From Erythrobacter sp. CCH5-A1 (GTDB taxonomy: Bacteria > Pseudomonadota > Alphaproteobacteria > Sphingomonadales > Sphingomonadaceae): 64,000 bases of DNA. The translations under genes and the position numbers were made by a program. The stretch is from positions 1 through 64,000 of the forward strand of contig NZ_LSKQ01000056.1 in assembly GCF_001557115.1 (NCBI RefSeq), given 5' to 3'. Positions 9,144 through 18,412 of this stretch are shown in pieces (position 1 is the stretch's first letter; the number at the start of each line of letters is the position of its first letter). The notes under the pieces were generated by a model, which saw only the letters and a program-made list of their open reading frames with translations, was not told the DNA's origin and did no database searches.

Positions 9144-10990
9144 GCCGCTGCCTTGCGCCGCGCATGAACCAGCAGGGCGGAGAGCGCGGCGGGCGTCACC
9201 CCCGGCACCCGCCCCGCCGCCGCAAGCGTCCCTGGCGCGGCCTTGGTCAGCCGCTCGACCATCTCGTTGGAGAGCCCCGGCACCTCGGCATAGGGAAAGT
9301 CCGAGGGGAGCGGCAAGGCCTCACTGGCGCGCAGGTCGCGAAGCTCGGCATCCTGCCGGGCGAGGTAGGGCGCATAGGCCGCATCCTCGGCCATCTCCTC
9401 GGCGAGCAGCGGGTCGAGCGCGGTGATCTCCCCGAGCCAGGGCGCCAGTGCCGCGGGGCTGACCCCATCGTAGCGCAACCATTCGGTAATCGTCTTCTCG
9501 CCATGATCGCGCCGGACCGGAAGGCCGAGATCGGCGAGCTCTCGTGCGTGCACCTTCTTGGAATGTTTCACGTGAAACATTTGCCGCACCTCCTCGCGCC
9601 GCTCCCACCACGCGCGGCGCTCCTCGCCGATGCATCCGACTTCGATGCCGAGGCCCGTCAGGCGCGTCGCGGCATTGTTGGCGCGCAACCGCAGGCGGTA
9701 TTCGGCGCGGGCGGTGAGCATGCGATAGGGCTCGGAGACACCCTGCAAGGTGAGGTCGTCGACCATCACCGCTATGTAGCTGTTCGCCCGATCGAGCGCC
9801 GGAGCCTGCTTGCCCAGAGCGGCAGCGGCCGCCTCGAGCCCCGCGACCAGCCCCTGCGCAGCCGCCTCCTCATAGCCGGTCGTCCCGTTGATCTGCCCCG
9901 CGCAATAGAGGCCCGGGATCGCGCGCACCTGCAAATCGGGGGTCAGCGCACGCGGGTCGATATGGTCGTATTCGACCGCATAGCCCGGCTGCACGATCAC
10001 CGCGCGCCCGCACCCGGGCATGGTGCGCACCACCTCCTCCTGCACGTCGACAGGAAGCGAGGTGCTTATGCCGTTGGGGTAGACGAGGTGACTGTCCAGC
10101 CCCTCGGGCTCGAGGAAAACCTGATGCCCCTCGCGGTCGCCGAAGCGGTGGATCTTGTCCTCGATCGAGGGGCAGTAGCGCGGCCCTGCCGCCGCGATCG
10201 CACCGGAGAACAGCGGCGAGCGGTGGAGGTTGGCGCGGATCGCGTCGTGCCCCGCCTGCGTGGTGCGGGTGATGGCGCAGAACACCTGCGGGTTGATCCG
10301 GCGCGGCGTCAGCGGCGACATGGTCCACGCCTCGCCATCCGAGGGCTGCTCCTCAAGCACCGCCCAGTCGATGGTGCGTCCGTCGAGCCGCGGCGGCGTG
10401 CCGGTCTTGAGGCGGGCTATCGGCAAGTCTGCCCCGCGCAGCTGCTGGGCGAGGCGGTGCGCGGCGTTCTCGCCGATGCGCCCGCCCTCGAAGCGCTCCT
10501 CGCCCCGGAACAGGATGCCGCCGAGGAAGGTGCCGGTGCACAGCACGATATGTTTCACGTGAAACATTGTGCCGTCGGCCAACTCGAGGCCAGCGACCGC
10601 TCCGCCCTTCAGCACCAGCGCGGCGGCCTCGCCCTGCACCAGCGTGAGATTGGGCTGCGCGCGGACCGCCGCTTGGACCGCCGCCTTGAAGCGCACCCGG
10701 TCGGCCTGCACCCGCGGACCCCAGACGGCACTGCCCTTGGAGCGGTTGAGCATCCGGTAGTGGATCGCCCCCGCATCCGCCGCGCGCCCAAGCACTCCGT
10801 CGAGCGCATCGACCTCGCGCACCAGATGCCCCTTGCCGAGGCCACCGATTGCGGGATTGCAGCTCATCGCGCCGATCGCGGCGAGATCGAAGCTCACCAG
10901 CGCCGTGCGCGCGCCCATGCGGGCCGCCGCGCAGGCAGCCTCCACCCCGGCGTGACCGCCGCCGATGACGAGGACATCGAAGCTTTGCAT
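9140..10990 (-). CDS. mnmG: tRNA uridine-5-carboxymethylaminomethyl modification enzyme MnmG
   Basis: FAD-containing partner of MnmE that installs the cmnm5/nm5 group on U34 of tRNAs reading two-fold degenerate codons; 616 residues. The N-terminal Rossmann motif is [19 protein letters not shown] and the GidA signature region includes [15 protein letters not shown]. The C-terminal helical domain ends in HARRKAAA. Two perfect parS sites lie in the gene and add MFHVKH at about residues 142-147 and 471-476. Its stop overlaps the rsmG start. Formerly gidA. Confidence 0.97.
   Translation of the reverse strand: MQSFDVLVIGGGHAGVEAACAAARMGARTALVSFDLAAIGAMSCNPAIGGLGKGHLVREVDALDGVLGRAADAGAIHYRMLNRSKGSAVWGPRVQADRVRFKAAVQAAVRAQPNLTLVQGEAAALVLKGGAVAGLELADGTMFHVKHIVLCTGTFLGGILFRGEERFEGGRIGENAAHRLAQQLRGADLPIARLKTGTPPRLDGRTIDWAVLEEQPSDGEAWTMSPLTPRRINPQVFCAITRTTQAGHDAIRANLHRSPLFSGAIAAAGPRYCPSIEDKIHRFGDREGHQVFLEPEGLDSHLVYPNGISTSLPVDVQEEVVRTMPGCGRAVIVQPGYAVEYDHIDPRALTPDLQVRAIPGLYCAGQINGTTGYEEAAAQGLVAGLEAAAAALGKQAPALDRANSYIAVMVDDLTLQGVSEPYRMLTARAEYRLRLRANNAATRLTGLGIEVGCIGEERRAWWERREEVRQMFHVKHSKKVHARELADLGLPVRRDHGEKTITEWLRYDGVSPAALAPWLGEITALDPLLAEEMAEDAAYAPYLARQDAELRDLRASEALPLPSDFPYAEVPGLSNEMVERLTKAAPGTLAAAGRVPGVTPAALSALLVHARRKAAA
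9564..9579. other. parS site 3, inside mnmG
   Basis: Perfect 16/16 parS palindrome with 20-bp symmetry, read in mnmG as MFHVKH at about residue 471. Confidence 0.95.
10551..10566. other. parS site 4, inside mnmG
   Basis: Perfect 16/16 parS palindrome (18-bp symmetry), read in mnmG as MFHVKH at about residue 142, just before the [11 protein letters not shown] segment. Confidence 0.95.
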
Positions 10991-11057
10991 GATGGGCGGC
11001 AGATAGGGTCTGGGGGGCGAATCGTCAAAGCGGATTCGCTGGCCGGCTCGTCAGGAA

Positions 11058-11073
11058 TGTTTCACGTGGAAGC
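11058..11073. other. degenerate parS-like site 5, mnmG-mnmE gap
   Basis: TGTTTCACGTGGAAGC matches 13 of 16 parS positions. One half is perfect and the other is decayed or incomplete. It is the only member of the cluster outside a coding region. ParB affinity would be expected to be low. Confidence 0.5.
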
Positions 11074-11111
11074 GAAGCTGTGCCGCAGGCACAAACATTG
11101 CAGCGAAGCGC

Positions 11112-12392
11112 TCACTTCCCGATGCAAAACCGCCCGAACAGCGTGTCGAGCATGTCCTCCGTGGTCGCGCGCCCGATCAGCCGATCAAAGGCGAGGCGCG
11201 CGCGGCGGAGTTCCTCGGCAATGAGCAGGGGATCGGCGAGGCCCTTGGCGGCGCGCAAGGCCTCCTCTGCATCGGTGAGCCGCGCGTGTTGGCGGGCATT
11301 CAATGCCGCTTCTCCCGGCTTGGGCAGAGCGTTGCGCGCGGCTTCGACCAACGCGGTCTTGAGCGCCGCCACACCCTCGCCCGTCACCGCCGAGAGCGTG
11401 AAACGGGCGTTCGGCTTCGTGCCGAAGCCTTCGCGGTCGGCCTGGGCGGCGATCTCCCAGGCACCATCCGGCCCCTTGCCTTCCGGCCCCAGCCACAGCA
11501 CGAGATCAGCGCGCACCAGCTCCGCCTCGGCGCGGGCGATGCCGATGGCCTCGATGGCGTCCGAGGACTCCTCGCGCAAACCCGCCGTGTCGACGAAGGT
11601 GAACGGCACGCCGCCGATGGCCACGCTTCGCTCGATAACATCGCGCGTCGTCCCTGCGATGGGCGAGGTGATCGCCGCCTCGCTCTCGACCAGCGCATTG
11701 AACAGGGTGGACTTCCCCGCATTGGGCGGCCCCGCGAGCACCACGCGGAACCCCTCCCCCAACCGCTCGGAGCGCGGGCGGGCGAGCCATTCGGCCAGCT
11801 CCGCCGCCAGCGCCGCAATGTTCCACGTGAAACATTCGGGGAGATCGGCGCTGTCCTCCTCGTCCGAGAAGTCGAGCACACCCTCCACTTCGGCGGACAA
11901 AACCAGCACCCGCTCGCGCCACCCCTCGACCTGCCGCGACAGCGCACCGCCCGCATTCGCCAGTGCGGCAGCGCGCTGCAATTCAGTCTCGGCGGAGAGG
12001 AGATCGGCGAGTCCCTCGGCCTCGGCCAGATCGATCCGGCCATTGGCGAAGGCCCGGCGCGTGAATTCCCCCGGATCGGCGCGACGCACCCCGCGAAGCG
12101 AAGCGAGCGCCCCCTCGACCGCCGCAATCACCGCGCGGCCCCCGTGACAGTGAAATTCGGCGAGGTCCTCGCCGGTGGCCGTGCGCGGCCCTGGGAACCA
12201 CAGCACCAGCGCCTCGTCGAGCAGCGCGCCCTCCGCATCGCGCAGCCGCGCCAGCGACGCCCGCCGCGGCTCGGGCACCCGCCCCGCCAAGGCCAGCAAG
12301 GCCTCGCGCGCCGCCGGGCCGGAGACGCGGATCACACCCACGCCCGCCGGCGGCGCGCCGCTCGAGAGCGCGAAGATCGTGTCGCTGCTCAC
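11112..12392 (-). CDS. mnmE: tRNA modification GTPase MnmE
   Basis: GTPase (426 residues) that works with MnmG on U34 of tRNA. The N-terminal formyl-THF-binding domain begins DTIFALSSGAPPAGVGVIRV. An internal G domain carries G1 GPPNAGKSTLFNAL, a G2 threonine region TSPIAGTTRD and G3 DTAG. The chain ends in the invariant FCIGK. A parS variant lies within the helical domain and is read as CFTWNI. The gene is upstream of mnmG on the same strand, 121 bases away. Older name trmE. Confidence 0.97.
   Translation of the reverse strand: MSSDTIFALSSGAPPAGVGVIRVSGPAAREALLALAGRVPEPRRASLARLRDAEGALLDEALVLWFPGPRTATGEDLAEFHCHGGRAVIAAVEGALASLRGVRRADPGEFTRRAFANGRIDLAEAEGLADLLSAETELQRAAALANAGGALSRQVEGWRERVLVLSAEVEGVLDFSDEEDSADLPECFTWNIAALAAELAEWLARPRSERLGEGFRVVLAGPPNAGKSTLFNALVESEAAITSPIAGTTRDVIERSVAIGGVPFTFVDTAGLREESSDAIEAIGIARAEAELVRADLVLWLGPEGKGPDGAWEIAAQADREGFGTKPNARFTLSAVTGEGVAALKTALVEAARNALPKPGEAALNARQHARLTDAEEALRAAKGLADPLLIAEELRRARLAFDRLIGRATTEDMLDTLFGRFCIGK
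11819..11834. other. parS site 6, inside mnmE
   Basis: TGTTCCACGTGAAACA, 15/16 to parS; the single change falls at the position that is variable (N) in the known consensus. mnmE reads it in the third frame as Cys-Phe-Thr-Trp-Asn-Ile. Confidence 0.9.
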
Positions 12393-12396
12393 GCGA

Positions 12397-12660
12397 TCAA
12401 TCAGAGGACTTTTTGGACCCCGTGGCGCCGGCAGCCGCCTTCATCGAACCTTCGACGAAATTCTGGAACAACTTCATCCCCATCTGCCCCATCGGCGCGA
12501 GCGCGCTCGCATATTGCTGGAGCTGGTCGGGGCTGGAGACGCCCTGCATCGCCTTGGTGAGGTTCTCGACATAGACATTATTGGCCGCGCTCACATCGGG
12601 CAGGCCCATGAAGCTGCGCGCCTCCTCCGGGGTGCAGTCGATTTCGATGGTGATCTTCAT
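12397..12660 (-). CDS. small conserved protein (DUF6489-like)
   Basis: An 87-residue protein of unknown function beginning MKITIEIDCTPEEARSFMGL. It resembles a small family seen next to mnmE in Sphingomonadales (DUF6489; assignment from memory of the N-terminal pattern). There is no signal peptide. A Met-rich middle with MGQMGMKLFQNFVE suggests an amphipathic helix, and the tail is Ser/Lys-rich. It sits four bases upstream of the mnmE start on the same strand, so co-expression with mnmE is likely. A longer in-frame extension upstream runs antisense through the dienelactone hydrolase gene and was rejected. Confidence 0.75.
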   Translation of the reverse strand: MKITIEIDCTPEEARSFMGLPDVSAANNVYVENLTKAMQGVSSPDQLQQYASALAPMGQMGMKLFQNFVEGSMKAAAGATGSKKSSD

Positions 12661-12759
12661 GGGGCTCGCCCTCCTCCTCCTCGTCATCCGCCTTTCATTT
12701 GGGCTTGGCAGGCTGACAAGGCAAGAGATAGACCTGACCGACGAGAAGGAGAGACCCCC

Positions 12760-13458
12760 ATGATCTTCAACGAAACCATCCCCACCCTCGAAGGTGATGC
12801 CAGCTTCGGCGCCTATGTCGCCCGGCCCGAGGGCGCCCCGCGCGGGGCGATCATCGTCATCCAGGAAATCTTCGGCGTGAACCCGGGCATCCGCCAGAAG
12901 TGCGACAAGCTCGCGGCCGAGGGCTACCTCGCGGTGGCGCCCGATCTGTTCTGGCGGATCGAGCCCGGCATCGAGCTCGATCCCGATGTCGAGCCGGAAT
13001 TCCAGCGCGCGCTCGGCCTGTTCGGGGAGTTCGACCAGGATGCCGGGATCCGCGATATCGAGGCGACCATCCACCACATCCGCCGCACCCTCGGCGTGGC
13101 GAAGGTTGGCTGCGTCGGCTACTGCCTCGGCGGGCGGCTCGCGTTCATGACTGCGGCGCGCACCGATATCGATGCGAGCGTCGGCTATTACGGCGTCGGC
13201 ATTGATGGACTGCTGGGCGAGAAGCACGCGATCGCCCATCCGCTGATGCTCCACATCCCCACCGAGGACGGCTTTGTTTCACGTGAAACACAGGCCGCCA
13301 TGCACGAGGGCCTGGACAATCACCCCAAGGTGACGCTCCACGATTACGAGGGCCTCGACCACGGCTTCGCCACCGAACACGGCAAGCGCCGTCAGGAGGA
13401 GGCCGCGAACCTCGCCGACGGGCGCACCGCCGCTTTCTTCGCCGAGCATCTCGGGTGA
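12760..13458 (+). CDS. dienelactone hydrolase family protein
   Basis: Alpha/beta hydrolase of 232 residues in the dienelactone hydrolase family, cytosolic. The nucleophile elbow is GYCLGG near residue 121, where Cys replaces Ser as in classical DLH enzymes. HGFATEH near the C-terminus supplies the His of the triad. The start MIFNETIPTL was chosen for the GAGAAGGAGAG stretch just upstream; the longer open frame runs antisense through mnmE. A perfect parS palindrome is inside the gene, read as FVSRETQ near residue 175. Substrate unknown; the gene is alone rather than in a catechol-degradation cluster. Confidence 0.88.
   Translation: MIFNETIPTLEGDASFGAYVARPEGAPRGAIIVIQEIFGVNPGIRQKCDKLAAEGYLAVAPDLFWRIEPGIELDPDVEPEFQRALGLFGEFDQDAGIRDIEATIHHIRRTLGVAKVGCVGYCLGGRLAFMTAARTDIDASVGYYGVGIDGLLGEKHAIAHPLMLHIPTEDGFVSRETQAAMHEGLDNHPKVTLHDYEGLDHGFATEHGKRRQEEAANLADGRTAAFFAEHLG
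13275..13290. other. parS site 7, inside the dienelactone hydrolase gene
   Basis: Perfect 16/16 TGTTTCACGTGAAACA, the outermost member of the cluster toward the candidate origin. It lies in a gene unrelated to the rsmG-mnmG-mnmE group and on the opposite strand. Confidence 0.95.
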
Positions 13459-14087
13459 TGCGCCCTGCCCTCCTCGCGCTGGCGCTGCTTGCCGCGCCCG
13501 CCCCCATGCAGGCAGGCGCGCAGGTCGGCCCGCAGCCGATGTTCGACGCGGGCGAGGAACTCGAGGTCGAACTTCACGCCGACTTCAATGGCGATGGCCA
13601 TGCGGACGTCGCCTATATCGTGCGCGGCGAGGACAAGCGGGAATTGCGGGTCGCGACGACCTTCGTCACCGAGGTCGAGATCGGCGAAAACCCGCCGCAG
13701 GTGCTGGCGCTCGATCCCTACCCGCTCGGGACGGCGCAGCTCTCGGAGAAGGACAGCGCCAGGGGCAAGGTGCTGGTGCTGGAGGACCTGACCGGCGGGA
13801 CCACCGCGGTTGCCTCCACCCACCGCTTCCGCTGGGACGCCAAGCTGCAAGCGATGCGGCTGATCGGGCTCGATGCCACGCTCTACAGCCGCACCTATGC
13901 GCATGATGGCGAGGAAGCGAGCTGGAACCTGCTGACGGGCGATCTCGTCACCCGGAAGTTGAAGCTCAACAAGGAGCGCGGCTACGACAAGGTCGGCGAG
14001 ACGACGGGCAAGAAGCCCAGCCCGCCGCTCAAGCTGGAGAACGCGCCGAGCGGCGACGATCTGCTCGGGTGGCCGGGCGCCAAGTGA
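13458..14087 (+). CDS. secreted protein with DxNxDGxxD calcium-type loop
   Basis: A 209-residue protein of unknown function. A signal peptide is clear (RPALLALALLAAPAPMQAGAQ). Early in the mature chain comes DFNGDGHAD, a DxNxDGxxD loop as found in FG-GAP/VCBS and EF-hand-like calcium sites. The remainder looks like a beta-rich domain with no catalytic motif I recognise. Its ATG shares one base with the stop of the dienelactone hydrolase gene (TGATG), so it is probably translated from the same message. A GTG one codon earlier is also possible. Confidence 0.7.
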   Translation: MRPALLALALLAAPAPMQAGAQVGPQPMFDAGEELEVELHADFNGDGHADVAYIVRGEDKRELRVATTFVTEVEIGENPPQVLALDPYPLGTAQLSEKDSARGKVLVLEDLTGGTTAVASTHRFRWDAKLQAMRLIGLDATLYSRTYAHDGEEASWNLLTGDLVTRKLKLNKERGYDKVGETTGKKPSPPLKLENAPSGDDLLGWPGAK

Positions 14088-14095
14088 GGGAGGGA

Positions 14096-14500
14096 ATGAT
14101 GGGACACGCACACGCAGGGCTCGCCAAGTGGCACGCCTATATGGAGCACGGCAGCGACCCTGCGTTGCTCTCCGATCTGCTGGCCGATGATGCGGTGTTC
14201 CACTCGCCGGTGGTGCACACCCCGCAGGTCGGCAAACCCATCGTCATGGCCTATCTCATCGCCGCCAGCCACACACTCGGGAACGACAGCTTCCACTATG
14301 TCCGCGAGCTTGTGGACGGGGACGAGATGATGCTCGAATTCGTCACCGTGATGGATGGAATCACCGTCAACGGGGTTGATATCATACGCTTCAACGCGGA
14401 AGGAAAGATCAGCGATTTCAAGGTTATGGTGCGGCCCCTGAAGGCGATCAACAAGGTCTGGGAAATGATGGCCGCGCAGCTTGAGGCAGCGAAGGCCTGA
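14096..14500 (+). CDS. NTF2/SnoaL-like fold protein
   Basis: A 134-residue protein with the nuclear transport factor 2 / SnoaL pattern: an N-terminal helix WHAYMEHGSDPALLSDLLADD, then VFHSPVV and a set of beta strands, ending MVRPLKAINKVWEMMAAQL. Members include polyketide cyclases and steroid isomerase relatives, but most are uncharacterised; no activity can be assigned. The start follows a GAGGGAGGGA ribosome site, and the second Met codon at 14099 is equally likely. The 3' end overlaps the convergent BLUF gene by 53 bases. Confidence 0.75.
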   Translation: MMGHAHAGLAKWHAYMEHGSDPALLSDLLADDAVFHSPVVHTPQVGKPIVMAYLIAASHTLGNDSFHYVRELVDGDEMMLEFVTVMDGITVNGVDIIRFNAEGKISDFKVMVRPLKAINKVWEMMAAQLEAAKA

Positions 14501-14906
14501 TCGTTTCGTGCGCGGCAAAGCCCGCGACGAAGAAATCGCGCACCGCATCCTCGATCGCAGGGCACATCCGCTCTCCCGCCTCCTCGTGCATCTGCGCAAG
14601 CGCCTTGCCGATGTGGTGGTCGTCGAAATAGCGCATCGGCCAGTGCGGGAAAGTGGCCGCGGGGATCGAGCGTTCGGACAGCACCTCAACCGCAGTGTGG
14701 CGGATATCGCTGCGGATCAGCTCGAAAGTCGCGAACAGCTTCCAGGTTTCGCCTTCGAGGATCTGAAGGAGGTGCTCGTCGCTCTGGAGCAGCACGCCCG
14801 ACAGCCCCTTCGCCTCGTTCGCGACGCGCGCATGGTAGACCAAACGGAACATCTCCGCCCGATCGAGCCCGGGGGCGGCGGTGCTGCGGTAGATGATGCG
14901 GCGCAT
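14448..14906 (-). CDS. BLUF-domain blue-light sensor protein 1
   Basis: A 152-residue stand-alone BLUF protein that should bind FAD and sense blue light. All flavin-site residues are present and match AppA spacing: Tyr6 (IIYRST), Asn30 (VANEAKGLSG), Gln48 (LLQILEG), Trp89 and Met91 (FPHWPM). The BLUF domain occupies about residues 1-92. The remaining 60 residues are helical without a recognisable effector domain, so output is probably through a protein partner. The last 17 codons overlap the convergent NTF2-like gene. A second BLUF gene lies 139 bases downstream on the same strand. Confidence 0.9.
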   Translation of the reverse strand: MRRIIYRSTAAPGLDRAEMFRLVYHARVANEAKGLSGVLLQSDEHLLQILEGETWKLFATFELIRSDIRHTAVEVLSERSIPAATFPHWPMRYFDDHHIGKALAQMHEEAGERMCPAIEDAVRDFFVAGFAAHETIRPSLPQAARPSFPRPC

Positions 14907-14989
14907 GATGCTTCCCCTGTGGTCCGGGGGAAATCATGCCATGTCGAGGTCTGCCAGCGGGTTGCCGCCGGCTAGGGATTGGCCCCTAA

Positions 14990-15024
14990 AGCATGACGAC
15001 GTTTCGCTGAAACGCCCTCATGCT
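14990..15024. repeat. REP-like palindromic intergenic element
   Basis: Nested inverted repeats: outer arms AGCATGA and TCATGCT, inner arms CGTTTC and GAAACG with loop GCT. It lies between the two BLUF genes. It has no T-run, so it looks more like a short dispersed palindrome than a terminator. No second copy was found in this window. Confidence 0.5.
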
Positions 15025-15045
15025 GCGGGCCTTTGTCATCGCGCT

Positions 15046-15438
15046 TTAGTTCAGCACCGCGAAGTTGACGATCATCTTGCGCACCTCGGGGTCGAGGCCG
15101 CGCGGCAGATCGCGCTCGAGCATGTCGCGGCGCGCCTCGATGCTCTCGGCGATCATCACCCGCTTCATCGCCCAGTCGGGGCAGGTACGCCCCTCGATCG
15201 CGCGGCGGTCGAGCACCGAAACGCCCGAATGGCGCGGGTCGGCGGTGATGGTGTCCATCAGCGCGGCGACCTCGCCCTCCTCCCCCTCGAGCAGCTGGAG
15301 GAAGTTGCGGCCGTTGAACAGCAAGAGCCCGGTGATTCCGCGCGCCGGATTGTTGCGCGCGCTGGCGGCGAGGATGGCGTCCACCTCCTCGCGCGGCAGG
15401 GTCGGCGCGGTGCTGATGTAGAGATACTGGCTGAGCAC
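15046..15438 (-). CDS. BLUF-domain blue-light sensor protein 2
   Basis: A 130-residue stand-alone BLUF protein, predicted to bind FAD and sense blue light. Flavin-site residues are Tyr7 (YLYIST), Asn30 (NNPARGITG), Gln48 (FLQLLEG), Trp89 and Met91 (CPDWAMK). The loop after the Tyr is one residue shorter than in BLUF 1. The short C-terminal tail has an arginine-rich helix (ESIEARRDMLERD) and no output domain. The two BLUF proteins differ over most surface residues, so this is not a recent duplication. The start lies 43 bases past the rho stop, on the same strand. Confidence 0.92.
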   Translation of the reverse strand: MLSQYLYISTAPTLPREEVDAILAASARNNPARGITGLLLFNGRNFLQLLEGEEGEVAALMDTITADPRHSGVSVLDRRAIEGRTCPDWAMKRVMIAESIEARRDMLERDLPRGLDPEVRKMIVNFAVLN

Positions 15439-15481
15439 TGTTCCCGTCCGTCTGCGGCCCGACCCCCAGGCCTTTCTTCCC

Positions 15482-16747
<1,266 letters not shown>

Positions 16748-16892
16748 TTTCGTAGGTTCCGAAAGTCTTGGAGTGGCCGGTGGGTCAGTGCCGCCTGTGG
16801 CAGGCGGTGCCCCTTGGTTGGAGGGGGCTGGGCTTGGAGAAAGCAGACCTTGCGGGAGCGGGTTTGCGCTCCGGTACCGGATAGGTGGGTTG

Positions 16893-16921
16893 GAAATAGG
16901 ACCCCGCGCCCGCGAGGTCAA
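16893..16921 (-). promoter_or_regulatory. candidate sigma70 promoter of rho
   Basis: Read on the minus strand, a -35 TTGACC and a -10 TATTTC are 17 bases apart. The pair lies just past the hemJ stop and gives a leader of about 140 bases before the rho ATG. The -35 is strong and the -10 only moderate. Confidence 0.5.
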
Positions 16922-16947
16922 TCGGCGATTGCGCGGGCGCCCCAGCC

Positions 16948-17391
16948 TCAGAAGGGCTTGAGGTAGACCAGCAGGACGATGAGGATCAGCAGCACGCCCG
17001 GCACCTCGCCGATCATGCGCAGGGTCTTTTCGCTCAGAGGCCGCTCGCCGCGCGCCATCTTCTTCGTCTGGCCGACCAGCCAGCCGTGATAGCCGGTCAT
17101 CGCCACCACCAGCGTCAGCTTGGCGTGGAGCCAACCCGAGGTGAGCCAGCCGCCGCCATAGGCCATCGACAGGCCGAGCACCCAGACGATGATCAGCGAG
17201 GGCGTGAGGATGATCTTGCGGAGCTTCCCCATCCGCTCGGCCCACTTGGCCTCCCCCTCCGAACCGGGCGCGTGGTCGAGCATGTAGATGCACTGGCGCG
17301 GCAGCATGAACAGGCCGGCCATCCAGAACACCATGAAGATCACGTGCCCCGACTTGAGGAACAGATAGATCGAGGAAATCGCTTCCTGCAT
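16948..17391 (-). CDS. hemJ: protoporphyrinogen IX oxidase HemJ
   Basis: Integral membrane protein of 147 residues with about four transmembrane helices that oxidises protoporphyrinogen IX to protoporphyrin IX, the penultimate step of heme synthesis in bacteria lacking HemG/HemY. The His of [14 protein letters not shown] (residue 16) and the Lys of [10 protein letters not shown] correspond to the essential His/Lys pair of HemJ. It is four bases downstream of hemE on the same strand, an arrangement that independently supports the function. A generic CopD-family label would be less specific. Confidence 0.93.
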   Translation of the reverse strand: MQEAISSIYLFLKSGHVIFMVFWMAGLFMLPRQCIYMLDHAPGSEGEAKWAERMGKLRKIILTPSLIIVWVLGLSMAYGGGWLTSGWLHAKLTLVVAMTGYHGWLVGQTKKMARGERPLSEKTLRMIGEVPGVLLILIVLLVYLKPF

Positions 17392-17395
17392 TCGG

Positions 17396-18412
17396 TCAGC
17401 CTCTCAGAGCGTCGAGAAGTTCCTCGACGTGCGAAATCGGGGTGAACTGCCCGATTCCGTGGCCGAGGTTGAAGATGTGGGGACGATCCTCGAAGGCGGC
17501 GATGATGGTCTTCACCCGGGCCGCCAAAGCCGGGCCGCCCGCCTCGAGCAACAGCGGATCGAAATTGCCCTGCACCGGCATGCCTTCGGGGAGGCTCTGG
17601 TGCGCCCAGACCGGATCGAGCGTCTCGTCGAGGCCCACCGCGTCCACCCCCGTCTCACGCGCATAGGCAGGCAGCTTCGCGCCCGCGCCCTTGGGAAAGC
17701 CGATCACCGGGGTATCGGGGTGCGATTCCTTCAGCTTCGCGGTGATCGCGGCGTTGGGAGCAATCACCCATTTCTCGAACTGGTCGGGGGCGAGGCTGCC
17801 CGCCCACGAATCGAACAGCTGCACCGCTTCCGCGCCCGCATCGATCTGGCCGCGCAGGTAAGTCACCGAAACCTCGACGATAGCATCGATAATCGCCTGC
17901 ATCCGGCCTGCATCGCGATAGGCGAGCAGCCGGGCCGGGCCGTGATCCTTGGAGCCTTCGCCCGCGATCATGTAGGTCGCGACTGTCCAGGGGCTCCCCG
18001 CAAAGCCGAGCATGGTCACCGCGGGGCCGATTTGCTGGCGGGTGAGGCGCACGGTCTCGTACACCGGTTCGAACCGCTCGAAGGCGGGGGTGAAGCTGTC
18101 GAGCTCCACCTCAAGCAGCGTCGGTGACAGGTGCGGGCCCTCGCCGGCGGCGAAGGTTAGCCCCTGCCCCATCGCATGCGGCACGATCAGGATGTCGGAG
18201 AACAGGATCGCCCCGTCGAACCCGAAGCGCCGGATCGGCTGCACCGTGATCTCGGCTGCGGCCGCGCTGTCATAGACCAGTTCGAGGAAGCCACCCTTCT
18301 CCGCACGCAACTCCCTGTATTCCGGCAGATAACGCCCCGCCTGACGCATGAGCCAGACGGGGGCGACCGGCTGGCGGTGACCTTTGAGCGTTTCGAGAAG
18401 CGGACCGGGCAT
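17396..18412 (-). CDS. hemE: uroporphyrinogen decarboxylase HemE
   Basis: Converts uroporphyrinogen III to coproporphyrinogen III in the cytosol; 338 residues. The two PROSITE-type signatures are visible: PVWLMRQAGRYLPEYR near residues 18-33 and GFAGSPWTVATYMIAG near 135. It forms an operon with hemJ. Its 5' end borders the candidate replication origin, as in Caulobacter and Rickettsia, where hemE is the gene at one side of oriC. Confidence 0.97.
   Translation of the reverse strand: MPGPLLETLKGHRQPVAPVWLMRQAGRYLPEYRELRAEKGGFLELVYDSAAAAEITVQPIRRFGFDGAILFSDILIVPHAMGQGLTFAAGEGPHLSPTLLEVELDSFTPAFERFEPVYETVRLTRQQIGPAVTMLGFAGSPWTVATYMIAGEGSKDHGPARLLAYRDAGRMQAIIDAIVEVSVTYLRGQIDAGAEAVQLFDSWAGSLAPDQFEKWVIAPNAAITAKLKESHPDTPVIGFPKGAGAKLPAYARETGVDAVGLDETLDPVWAHQSLPEGMPVQGNFDPLLLEAGGPALAARVKTIIAAFEDRPHIFNLGHGIGQFTPISHVEELLDALRG

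Noticed and set aside
12175-12759. N-terminal extension of the dienelactone hydrolase gene
   Set aside because: The longer frame runs antisense through mnmE and the small DUF gene; the start at 12760 has a good ribosome site and matches family length.
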